Shown here piece after piece: positions 1 through 5,743 of a stretch of 5,743 nt of DNA. Below the pieces are notes generated by a model that saw nothing but the letters and a program-made list of their open reading frames with translations, was not told the DNA's origin and did not search any database. Source of the stretch: Pseudomonadota bacterium (GTDB taxonomy: Bacteria; Pseudomonadota; Alphaproteobacteria; Azospirillales; Azospirillaceae); NCBI GenBank assembly GCA_023412175.1, contig JAEYOB010000560.1, positions 1 to 5,743 of the forward strand, read 5' to 3'. Both the position numbers and the translations under genes were made by a program. The stretch's first letter is position 1. Each line of letters opens with the position of its first letter.

Positions 1-805
1 GCTGTATTTCGCGGCCGGCGCCTTCGTCGTCGCCTTCCTGGCCCGCGCGCAGCAGGGCGGCTCGGCGCTCCTGCTGCTGCTCGCGGGCGTTGCGGCGGCG
101 CTGGCGGTCGGACTGGTCGTCGGCCTCTTCGTGGTGCGCTACCGCTATATCTTCTTCGGCATGCTGAACCTCGCCTTCTCGATGGTGCTCTACTCGATCC
201 TTGAGAAGTTCTTTTTCATCACCGGCGGCAGCGACGGCCTGCGCGTACCGCGCCCGACGCTGCTCGGCATGCAGATGGAACGCTTCGCCTACGAGAACAC
301 TCTCTTCTACGTCACCCTCGTCCTGGCGGTGCTGTGCGCGTGGCTGGTCCACCGCTACTTCCGGTCGCCGCTCGGCGAGGCGCTGCGGGCGCTGAAGAGC
401 AACGAGACGCGGCTGGAGTACATCGGCCTGTCGGCGCGCGGCGTGCTGCTGGTCGCCTACGTGATCTCGGCGGGGCTGGCCGGGCTGGGCGGCACGCTGC
501 TGGCGCTGGTGCAGGGGCACGTGACGCCGGAACTCAGCTATTGGGTGCGCTCGGGCGAGTTCGTCTTCATCGCCATCCTCGGCGGAGCGGCGAGCGTCGC
601 CGGGCCATTCGTCGGCGCCATCGTCTACGAGTTGGTGCGCGCCTACGCCTCGGCTTTCGCCGCCGACATCTGGCAGATGATCCTCGGCGGATTCCTGCTG
701 GTGATCATCCTGTTCGCGTCGCGTGGGCTGGTCGGGCTCTACGACGACATCGGCCAGCGGGTGCGGCCGAACCGCAGCGTCACGGGGCGGAGGCGGCCGA
801 CATGA
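1..805 (+). CDS. livM: LivM-type ABC transporter permease, 5'-truncated by window edge
   Basis: Inner-membrane permease of a branched-chain-amino-acid-type (HAAT) ABC importer. The frame is open from base 2 and gives 267 visible residues. No start is visible: a GTG at 131 lies inside a membrane segment and is internal. LivM proteins usually have 300 or more residues, so an N-terminal part is missing. Hydrophobic segments lie near visible residues 1-14, 22-45, 48-72, 99-119, 148-170, 187-212 and 223-240. Family landmarks are TGGSDGL (74-80), the cytoplasmic ATPase-coupling loop around SPLGEALRALKSNE (122-135), and the AILGGAASVAGPFVGA segment (191-206). The C-terminus is basic and cytoplasmic. 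The stop overlaps the next gene's start (ATGA, 802-805), which implies translational coupling. LivH and a binding protein are expected upstream. The family is confident. The substrate is unknown: this family also carries urea, amides, aromatic acids and other small acids. Confidence 0.93.
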   Translation, partial: LYFAAGAFVVAFLARAQQGGSALLLLLAGVAAALAVGLVVGLFVVRYRYIFFGMLNLAFSMVLYSILEKFFFITGGSDGLRVPRPTLLGMQMERFAYENTLFYVTLVLAVLCAWLVHRYFRSPLGEALRALKSNETRLEYIGLSARGVLLVAYVISAGLAGLGGTLLALVQGHVTPELSYWVRSGEFVFIAILGGAASVAGPFVGAIVYELVRAYASAFAADIWQMILGGFLLVIILFASRGLVGLYDDIGQRVRPNRSVTGRRRPT

Positions 806-1545
806 CCGAGCCGCTGCTCTCCGTGCGCGACCTGCACATCCATTTCGGCGGCATCCGGGCGGCTGACGGTATCGACCTCGACGTGCACGAGGGCGAGACG
901 CTGGCGATCATCGGGCCGAACGGCGCTGGCAAGACCACCTTCATCAACCTGTGCACCGGCTACCTCAAGCCGACCAGCGGCAGCGTGCATTTCCGGGGCC
1001 GGCCGATCGTCGGCATGGCGCCGCGCCGCATCACCCGCAGCGGCATCGCCCGCTCGTTCCAGATCCCGCAGCTGTTCCTGGAGCACACGGCGCTGGAAAA
1101 CCTGATGCTGGCTGCCGCCGCCCGCGACGGCGTGCGCTGGCCCTGGCTGCGCCTCGGCGATCTGCCGCAGCAGGACGAGATGCGCGAGCTGCTTGACCTC
1201 TTCGGCCTCGGGGCGATGGCCGACAAGCCGATCCGCGAACTGGCGGAGGGAGTGCGCAAGCTGATCGACATCGCCGTGGCGCTGGCGCTGAAGCCGCGCC
1301 TGCTGCTGATGGACGAGCCGACCAGCGGCGTTAGCTCGGCCGAAAAGGTCGGCATCATGGACACGCTGGCCCGTGCGCTGGCGGCGCGCCGGGTCACCTC
1401 GGTGTTCGTCGAGCACGACATGGAGATCGTCGAGCGCTACGCCCGCCGCATCGCCGTGTGGAGCGCCGGCCGCATCCTCGCGTTGGGCCCGCCGTCCGAG
1501 GTGATGCGCGATCCCGAAGTGCTGCGCAACGTGACGGGGGTGTGA
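802..1545 (+). CDS. livG: LivG-type ABC transporter ATP-binding protein
   Basis: Cytoplasmic ATPase of 247 residues that powers the Liv-type importer as partner of the LivF-type subunit. The ATG at 802 is preferred over in-frame upstream codons because it overlaps the livM stop (ATGA) and has a GGAGG at 789-793, eight bases away. Visible motifs are Walker A GPNGAGKT (38-45), Q-loop Q87 in SFQIPQLF, Walker B LLLMDEP (167-173) with catalytic E172, and switch H205 in VEHDM. The signature is LAEGV (147-151) rather than LSGGQ. It keeps the glycine but lacks the usual serine and glutamine, as I recall for some HAAT ATPase subgroups (LPEG-RKLLDIA style). The C-terminal region (DPEVLRNVTGV) is typical of LivG, where a tail of the EVIRAYLG type is usual. 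Length is close to E. coli LivG (about 255). Symbol assigned by family, not by proven substrate. Confidence 0.93.
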   Translation: MTEPLLSVRDLHIHFGGIRAADGIDLDVHEGETLAIIGPNGAGKTTFINLCTGYLKPTSGSVHFRGRPIVGMAPRRITRSGIARSFQIPQLFLEHTALENLMLAAAARDGVRWPWLRLGDLPQQDEMRELLDLFGLGAMADKPIRELAEGVRKLIDIAVALALKPRLLLMDEPTSGVSSAEKVGIMDTLARALAARRVTSVFVEHDMEIVERYARRIAVWSAGRILALGPPSEVMRDPEVLRNVTGV

Positions 1546-1548
1546 AGC

Positions 1549-2226
1549 ATGCTATCCGTCCAGGCCATCGACGCGACCATCGAGGGGGTACCGGTGCTGC
1601 GCCGCGCCGATCTCGTGCTGCCGCCGCGCAGCACGGTCGCGCTGATCGGCCGCAACGGCGCCGGCAAGACGACGCTGCTGCGCACTATCATGGGCTTTGT
1701 GCCCGCCGTGTCGGGGCGCATCCGCTTCGGCGACCGGGACATCACCGAACTGGAACCGCACCGCCGCCCGCCGCTCGGCATCGGCTACGCGCCGGAGGAC
1801 CGCCGCCTGTTCCCGACCTTCTCCATCGAGGAGAACATCCTGCTGCCCGGACAGGTCTGCGGGCTGCCGGCCGGGGTGCTGCGCGACCGGCTCGCCCTGG
1901 TCTACGAGATTCTCCCCGAACTGGAGACCATGCGCCACCGCAAGGCGGCATCCTTGAGCGGCGGGCAGGGCAAGATGGTGGCGCTGGGCCGCGCGCTGAT
2001 GATCGGCACCCGCCTCGTCCTGCTGGATGAGCCGTTCCAGGGGCTGGCCCCGGCGCTGGCGCTGAAGTACGCCGAGGCGCTGCGCGCGCTGCGCGACCGC
2101 GAGCGGGAGGTGACCCTGCTCATCACCGAATCCAACCCGAGCCTGCTGCGCAGCTTCGCCGAGACCGTCTACCGGATCGAGCGCGGCGAGATCGAACGCG
2201 CCGACGCGCTGTCGGCCCTGCACTGA
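1549..2226 (+). CDS. livF: LivF-type ABC transporter ATP-binding protein
   Basis: Second ATPase of the importer, 225 residues, slightly shorter than E. coli LivF (about 237) because of a short C-terminus. Motifs are Walker A GRNGAGKT (34-41), a LivF-type Q-loop region APEDRRLFPTFSIEENIL (81-98) where Glu83 stands at the usual Gln as in other LivF proteins, signature LSGGQ (136-140), and Walker B LVLLDEP (156-162) with catalytic E161. At the switch position the sequence reads TESN (193-196). Most LivF proteins have EQN there and classical ABC proteins have His, so Ser195 is unusual. The gene starts three bases after the livG stop. Its ribosome site is weak (GGGGG at 1536-1540), so it probably depends on coupling to livG. 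With one canonical (LSGGQ) and one degenerate (LAEGV) signature in the pair, the two ATP sites of the heterodimer may be unequal. Confidence 0.92.
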   Translation: MLSVQAIDATIEGVPVLRRADLVLPPRSTVALIGRNGAGKTTLLRTIMGFVPAVSGRIRFGDRDITELEPHRRPPLGIGYAPEDRRLFPTFSIEENILLPGQVCGLPAGVLRDRLALVYEILPELETMRHRKAASLSGGQGKMVALGRALMIGTRLVLLDEPFQGLAPALALKYAEALRALRDREREVTLLITESNPSLLRSFAETVYRIERGEIERADALSALH

Positions 2227-2228
2227 GC

Positions 2229-2236
2229 GGAGGTGA
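2229..2236 (+). promoter_or_regulatory. Strong Shine-Dalgarno that sets the aldehyde dehydrogenase start
   Basis: GGAGGTGA, a near-perfect anti-16S match, ends five bases before the ATG at 2242 and lies just after the livF stop (2224-2226). It contains a GTG at 2233 that is in frame with the dehydrogenase and would give a 480-residue product. That GTG is part of the ribosome site itself and has no upstream site of its own, so the ATG at 2242 is the better start. Confidence 0.82.
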
Positions 2237-2241
2237 CCCCC

Positions 2242-3675
2242 ATGGCGAAGCTCTTCATCGACGGTGTGTGGCAGGCGGCGGACAGCGGCGAGACCATGGC
2301 CGTCCACGCTCCCAGCACAGGGCTGGAGATCGGGCGGATCGCCTGCGGCGGTGCGTCGGACGTTGACCGGGCGGTCAAGGCGGCGCGGCGTGCGGTGGAA
2401 GGCGCCTGGGGCCGCCTGACCGCCACTGAGCGCGGGCGGATGCTGACGCGGCTGGCCGGCCGCATCCTCGACGTCGGCGAGGAGCTGACCGAGCTGGAGG
2501 CGCGCGACACCGGCAAACCGATGTCCCAGGCCCGCGCCGACGTCCAGGCGCTGGCCCGCTACTTCGAGTATTACGGAGCGGCGGCCGACAAGGTGCACGG
2601 CGACGCCATCCCCTACCTCAACGGCTACAACGTCGCCATCGTCAAGGAGCCGCACGGCGTCACCGGCCACATCATCCCGTGGAACTATCCGGCGCAGATG
2701 TTCGGGCGCAGCCTTGCCCCGGCGCTCGCCATGGGCAACGCCACGGTGCTGAAGCCGGCCGAGGACGCCTGCCTCAGCTCGCTGCGCATCGTCGAACTGG
2801 CTGCCGAGGTGGGGTTGCCGGACGGCGCCATCAACCTCGTCACCGGGCGCGGCGAGGAGGCCGGGGCGGCGCTGGCGTCGCATCCGGACGTCAACTTCCT
2901 GTCCTTCACCGGCTCGCCGGAGGTCGGCACCCTGGTGCAGAAGGCGGCGGCCGAGCACCACATCGGCTGCACGCTGGAACTCGGCGGCAAGTCGCCGCAG
3001 GTGGTGTTCGCCGACGCCGACCTGGATCTGGCGCTGCCCACCGTGCAGAAGGCGATCATCCAGAACGCCGGCCAGACCTGCTCGGCAGGCAGCCGCTTGC
3101 TGGTGCAGCGCCCGCTGTACGACGACTTCGTCGGACGGCTGGCGGAGTCCTTCGCCCGGCTTCGCGTCGGGCCGCACCAGATCGATCCCGACTGCGGCCC
3201 GGTCATCAACCCGCAGCAGCGCGCGCGGGTGCAGGGCTACATCGACCGGGCGCGGGCCGACGGCATTCCCGTGCTGGCCGAGGCGGCGTACGTCGCCGAC
3301 CTGCCGTCCGGCGGCTACTACGTGCTGCCGACGCTATTCGGGCCGGTGCCGCGGGGCAATGCCCTGGCCAGCGAGGAGGTGTTCGGTCCGGTTCTCTCGG
3401 TGCTGCCCTTCGACGACGAGGAGGATGCCGTCCGCCTCGCCAACGCCACCGAATACGGACTGGTCGCCGGCGTGTGGACGCGCGACGGCGCCCGCCAGCA
3501 GCGCATGGCCAAGCGCATCAAGACCGGGCAGGTCTTCATCAACTGCTACGGCGCCGGCGGCGGCGTCGAACTCCCCTTCGGCGGCGTGAAGAAGAGCGGC
3601 CATGGTCGCGAGAAGGGTTTCATGGCGCTTGAGGAGTTCTGCGTCACCAAGACCGTCGTCAATTACCACGGCTGA
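2242..3675 (+). CDS. NAD(P)-dependent aldehyde dehydrogenase
   Basis: Cytoplasmic aldehyde dehydrogenase of 477 residues, full length for the superfamily, oxidising an aldehyde to a carboxylic acid. Visible active-site and cofactor residues: N148 in PWNYP (146-150), K171 in KPAED, the SFTGS turn (221-225), general base E246 in LELGGKSP (245-252), nucleophile C280 in GQTCSAGSR (277-285), and E379 in EEVFGP (378-383). The C-terminal oligomerisation region carries LPFGGVKKSGHGREKG (444-459). It resembles hydrolytic ALDHs of the betaine-aldehyde/semialdehyde type and, from memory, a little-characterised ALDH subgroup with GAGGG-ELPFGGVKKSG. Substrate is not predictable from motifs. It lies 15 bases after livF and 15 bases before the alcohol dehydrogenase, so it probably takes the aldehyde made by that enzyme. 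By position it corresponds to AttK/BlcA (succinate semialdehyde dehydrogenase) of Agrobacterium, but orthology is untested. Confidence 0.95.
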   Translation: MAKLFIDGVWQAADSGETMAVHAPSTGLEIGRIACGGASDVDRAVKAARRAVEGAWGRLTATERGRMLTRLAGRILDVGEELTELEARDTGKPMSQARADVQALARYFEYYGAAADKVHGDAIPYLNGYNVAIVKEPHGVTGHIIPWNYPAQMFGRSLAPALAMGNATVLKPAEDACLSSLRIVELAAEVGLPDGAINLVTGRGEEAGAALASHPDVNFLSFTGSPEVGTLVQKAAAEHHIGCTLELGGKSPQVVFADADLDLALPTVQKAIIQNAGQTCSAGSRLLVQRPLYDDFVGRLAESFARLRVGPHQIDPDCGPVINPQQRARVQGYIDRARADGIPVLAEAAYVADLPSGGYYVLPTLFGPVPRGNALASEEVFGPVLSVLPFDDEEDAVRLANATEYGLVAGVWTRDGARQQRMAKRIKTGQVFINCYGAGGGVELPFGGVKKSGHGREKGFMALEEFCVTKTVVNYHG

Positions 3676-3690
3676 AACGGGGAGGGCGGC

Positions 3691-4818
3691 ATGAAGGCGA
3701 AAGCGGCCGTGTTGCGGACCATGGGGGCGCCCCCGCCCTATGCGGACAGCCGTCCGCTGGCGGTGGAGGAATTGGACCTGTCGCCGCCGGGCGACGGCGA
3801 GGTGCTGGTGCGGATCGTCGCGGCCGGGCTCTGCCATTCCGACTTGTCGGTGATCAACGGCGACCGCCCGCGCCCGCTGCCCATGGCGCTGGGCCACGAG
3901 GCGGCCGGCGTGGTGGAGGAGGTCGGGCGCGGGGTCTCCGACCTGAGGGTGGGCGACCACGTGGTGATGGTGTTCGTGCCCTCCTGCGGCCACTGCCAGC
4001 CCTGCATGGAGGGGCGGCCGGCGCTGTGCGAGCCGGCGGCCGCGGCCAACACCGCGGGCTCGCTGATCTCCGGCGAATGGCGCCTGCACGGTTCCGGCGG
4101 CGAGCGGGTCAACCACCATGTCGGCGTCTCCGCCTTCGCCGAGTACGCGGTGGTGTCGCGCAATTCGCTGGTGAAGATCGACCCGTCGCTACCGCTGGAG
4201 CACGCGGCGCTGTTCGGCTGTGCCGTGCTGACCGGGGCGGGGGCGGTCTTCAACACCGCCCGTGTCCGGGCGGGCACCGACGTGGCGGTGGTCGGGCTGG
4301 GCGGCGTGGGACTTAGCGCGCTCCTGGCGGCGGTCGCCGCCGGGGCCGCGCGCATTGTCGCGGTGGACCTTTCCGACCGCAAGCTGGAGACGGCGAGGCG
4401 GCTGGGGGCGACGCACACCGTCAACGCCTTGCAGGAGGATTGCGCCGAGCAGGTCCGCGCTCTGACCGGCGGCGGCGTCGACACGGCGTTGGAGATGGCC
4501 GGCTCGCCGCAGGCCATGGATCTCGCCTACCGCATCACCCGGCGCGGCGGGGTCACCGTGACCGCCGGCCTGCCCAACCCGCAGCTGCGCTGGCCGGTGG
4601 CGCTGGTGTCGCTGGTGGCGGAGGAGCGCACGGTGATGGGCAGCTACATCGGCAGCTCGGTGCCGGTGCGCGACATCCCACGCTACATCCGGCTGTTCCA
4701 GGCCGGCCGCCTGCCGGTGGACAAGCTGCTCAGCGAGCGCGTCCAGATCGACGGTTTGAACGCCGCCTTCGACCGGCTTGCCAAGGGAGAAAGCATCCGA
4801 CAGGTCCTGACGTTCTGA
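3691..4818 (+). CDS. Zinc-dependent, probably NAD-linked alcohol dehydrogenase (MDR family)
   Basis: Cytoplasmic medium-chain dehydrogenase of 375 residues that interconverts an alcohol and an aldehyde. Catalytic zinc ligands are C48 (GLCHSD), H69 with E70 (GHE) and C177 (FGCAVLTG). The structural zinc site is complete: C99, C102, C105 and C113. The nucleotide fold shows GLGGVG (202-207), followed by an acidic residue, D226 in VAVDLS, which favours NAD over NADP. The FGCAVLTGAGAV segment and overall length match the class III/liver-ADH-like group rather than short two-zinc-less MDR members. The start has a good ribosome site (GGGGAGGG, 3679-3686) four bases from the ATG. It lies 15 bases after the aldehyde dehydrogenase, which points to a two-step alcohol to acid oxidation. 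The alcohol is unknown; a hydroxy acid from lactone opening is my inference, and benzylic or aliphatic alcohols are alternatives. Confidence 0.94.
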   Translation: MKAKAAVLRTMGAPPPYADSRPLAVEELDLSPPGDGEVLVRIVAAGLCHSDLSVINGDRPRPLPMALGHEAAGVVEEVGRGVSDLRVGDHVVMVFVPSCGHCQPCMEGRPALCEPAAAANTAGSLISGEWRLHGSGGERVNHHVGVSAFAEYAVVSRNSLVKIDPSLPLEHAALFGCAVLTGAGAVFNTARVRAGTDVAVVGLGGVGLSALLAAVAAGAARIVAVDLSDRKLETARRLGATHTVNALQEDCAEQVRALTGGGVDTALEMAGSPQAMDLAYRITRRGGVTVTAGLPNPQLRWPVALVSLVAEERTVMGSYIGSSVPVRDIPRYIRLFQAGRLPVDKLLSERVQIDGLNAAFDRLAKGESIRQVLTF

Positions 4819-4836
4819 GGTGGTCAACAACGGGAG

Positions 4837-4841
4837 AGGAG
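4837..4841 (+). promoter_or_regulatory. Shine-Dalgarno of the lactonase-like gene
   Basis: AGGAG seven bases before the ATG at 4849, within the purine-rich run 4832-4843. It supports the chosen start, which is also the only one giving a complete signal peptide. The 30-base gap after the alcohol dehydrogenase shows no hairpin or promoter-like element, so this gene is probably co-transcribed with the upstream genes. Confidence 0.75.
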
Positions 4842-4848
4842 AACGCCC

Positions 4849-5697
4849 ATGCGGTGGAGACATGCCCTGTACGCCTTATCCGTCCTGGCCCTGATGGCCC
4901 CGGCGGCGCGGGCGGCGGACGGGATCAAGCTGTACCAGGTGTCGAGCGGCAACCTGGAGATGGACAAGGGCTGGCTGACCGCCATGCGCGACGTCGGAAA
5001 GAAGGTCAGCGTTCCGGTCGCCATGTACGTCATCGACCATCCGCGCGGCCTCGTCGTCTTCGACACCGGCAACAACGTTGAGGTGTCGGACGGCAAGTGC
5101 GAGAGCTATTGGGGCAAGGGCCTGTGCGGCGCCTTCTTCCCGACTCAGAAGCGCGACGACGTGATCGACCGCCAGCTTGAGAAGTTCGGCTACAAGGCGG
5201 ATCAGGTGAAGTACGTGATCTACTCGCACTTCCATCTCGACCACGCCGGCAACATCAAGCTGTTCCCCAAGGCCAAGCACGTCGTGCAGAAGGAGGAGCT
5301 GAAGGCCGCGTGGTGGCCTGAAAAGTTCCAGAGCGCGGCGTTCGTGCTCAAGGACTACGACGGCACGCGGGACTATGATTTCCTGCAGCTTACCGGTGAC
5401 TTCGACCTGTTCGGCGACGGCTCGCTGGTGGTGCTCGACACCAAGGGGCACACGCAGGGGCACCAGTCCTTGCAGGTCCGCCTGCCGAAGACCGGGACGC
5501 TGCTGCTTGCGGGGGACGCCGTCTACACGCCGGAGAACGAGGCCGGTGCCGTCCCCGGCATCACCTGGAGCACCACCCACTCCATGCAGTCCATCGACCG
5601 GCTGAAGCAGATCCGCGACGCCACCCAGGGGCAGATCTGGTACAGCCACGGGATCGACCAGTACGCCGAGCACCAGCACGACAAGCCCTACGAGTGA
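4849..5697 (+). CDS. Exported MBL-fold hydrolase, AHL-lactonase-like (lactonase)
   Basis: Metallo-beta-lactamase-fold hydrolase of 282 residues. Residues 1-22 form a Sec-type signal peptide: basic RWRH, hydrophobic ALYALSVLALM, then APAARA before a likely cleavage between A22 and A23. The mature enzyme should act in the periplasm or outside. The two-metal site is complete: H127, H129, D131 and H132 in SHFHLDHAGN; H201 in GHTQGHQSL; bridging D223 in AGDAVYTPEN; H267 in YSHG. Y226, three residues after D223, matches the catalytic tyrosine of the AHL lactonase AiiA (D191/Y194), and GH-x-x-GHQSL and the YT-x-EN context are also AiiA-like. This favours lactonase activity over beta-lactamase or glyoxalase. 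The only cysteines, C84 and C93, could form a disulfide. The protein has 21 lysines, against six in the longer upstream dehydrogenase. Ring size and acyl preference cannot be told; AHLs, gamma-butyrolactones or another ester are possible. Confidence 0.9.
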   Translation: MRWRHALYALSVLALMAPAARAADGIKLYQVSSGNLEMDKGWLTAMRDVGKKVSVPVAMYVIDHPRGLVVFDTGNNVEVSDGKCESYWGKGLCGAFFPTQKRDDVIDRQLEKFGYKADQVKYVIYSHFHLDHAGNIKLFPKAKHVVQKEELKAAWWPEKFQSAAFVLKDYDGTRDYDFLQLTGDFDLFGDGSLVVLDTKGHTQGHQSLQVRLPKTGTLLLAGDAVYTPENEAGAVPGITWSTTHSMQSIDRLKQIRDATQGQIWYSHGIDQYAEHQHDKPYE

Positions 5698-5724
5698 GGT
5701 CCCACTTTGCCCCCACCCCATCCC

Positions 5725-5743
5725 TCCCCCGCTGGGCGGGGGA
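5725..5743 (+). terminator. GC-rich hairpin, candidate operon terminator or intergenic repeat
   Basis: Perfect inverted repeat starting 27 bases after the last stop codon: TCCCCCGC (5725-5732), loop TGG (5733-5735), GCGGGGGA (5736-5743), an eight-pair stem. The pyrimidine-rich run before it (5709-5724) could pair further with purines beyond the window edge. Any T-run that would make it a classical intrinsic terminator is outside the window. Short C/G hairpins of this look are also common dispersed repeats between genes in Azospirillum-like genomes, so it may be both. Confidence 0.6.

Noticed and set aside
131..133. GTG as the start of the permease
   Set aside because: The frame stays open upstream to base 2 and encodes permease-like membrane segments, so the gene simply continues past the window edge.
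334..801. In-frame upstream extension of the livG reading frame
   Set aside because: The translated extension is an Arg/Ala/Gly-rich out-of-frame reading of livM. ABC ATPase homology begins just after the ATG at 802, which has its own ribosome site.
2233..2235. GTG as alternative start of the aldehyde dehydrogenase
   Set aside because: It lies within the GGAGGTGA ribosome site itself; the ATG at 2242 is correctly spaced from that site.
1552..3177. Long open frame on the - strand (541 codons) across livF and the aldehyde dehydrogenase
   Set aside because: It is the antisense shadow expected in very GC-rich DNA where stop codons are rare. Its translation is low-complexity Arg/Ala/Gly/Gln-rich with no recognisable motif, and it crosses two convincing + strand genes.
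4819..4848. Possible internal promoter or terminator between the alcohol dehydrogenase and the lactonase gene
   Set aside because: Only 30 bases long, with no inverted repeat and no convincing -35/-10 pair; it is accounted for by the ribosome binding site.
4876..5721. Open frame on the - strand (281 codons) opposite the lactonase gene
   Set aside because: Valine/leucine-rich shadow of the real gene in high-GC DNA, with no family motif; the + strand has a signal peptide and a full metal site.
1..5743. CRISPR arrays, insertion sequences, tRNA or other RNA genes
   Set aside because: No spaced direct repeats, no transposase or terminal repeats and no tRNA-like fold noticed; coding sequence fills nearly the whole window.

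Overview
The window is a tightly packed, single-direction stretch of very GC-rich bacterial DNA (about 70% G+C by eye, with third codon positions almost all G or C). It holds six + strand genes separated by at most 30 bases. Base composition, arginine-rich proteins, Liv-type transporter genes beside oxidoreductases, and a C/G-rich hairpin after the last gene suggest a high-GC proteobacterium. An Azospirillum-like alphaproteobacterium is my best guess, but no rRNA or other firm taxonomic marker is present.

Layout. Bases 1-2226 hold the last three genes of a branched-chain-amino-acid-type (HAAT/Liv) ABC importer: a 5'-truncated LivM permease, a LivG-type ATPase and a LivF-type ATPase. LivH and the periplasmic binding protein would be expected upstream, outside the window. 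Bases 2242-3675 encode an NAD(P)-dependent aldehyde dehydrogenase. Bases 3691-4818 encode a zinc-dependent, probably NAD-linked, alcohol dehydrogenase. Bases 4849-5697 encode an exported metallo-beta-lactamase-fold hydrolase with every metal ligand and the catalytic tyrosine of AHL-lactonase-type enzymes. A GC-rich inverted repeat at the very end of the window is a candidate terminator. I see no promoter or terminator between the genes, so they probably lie on one transcript that begins upstream.

How the genes may work together (inference). The order aldehyde dehydrogenase - alcohol dehydrogenase - lactonase is the order of attK-attL-attM (blcABC) of Agrobacterium. That operon opens gamma-butyrolactone to a hydroxy acid and oxidises it through the semialdehyde to the diacid. 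Here the lactonase has a signal peptide, the alcohol dehydrogenase is of the zinc MDR family, and a Liv-type importer precedes the set. A coherent model is lactone opening in the periplasm, import of the hydroxy acid by the ABC transporter, then alcohol to aldehyde to acid in the cytoplasm. The actual substrate cannot be read from the sequence, and no gene should be taken as quorum-quenching or as a BCAA transporter on family membership alone.

No RNA genes, insertion sequences, CRISPR arrays, origins or broken genes were seen. No gene-free gap exceeds 46 bases.
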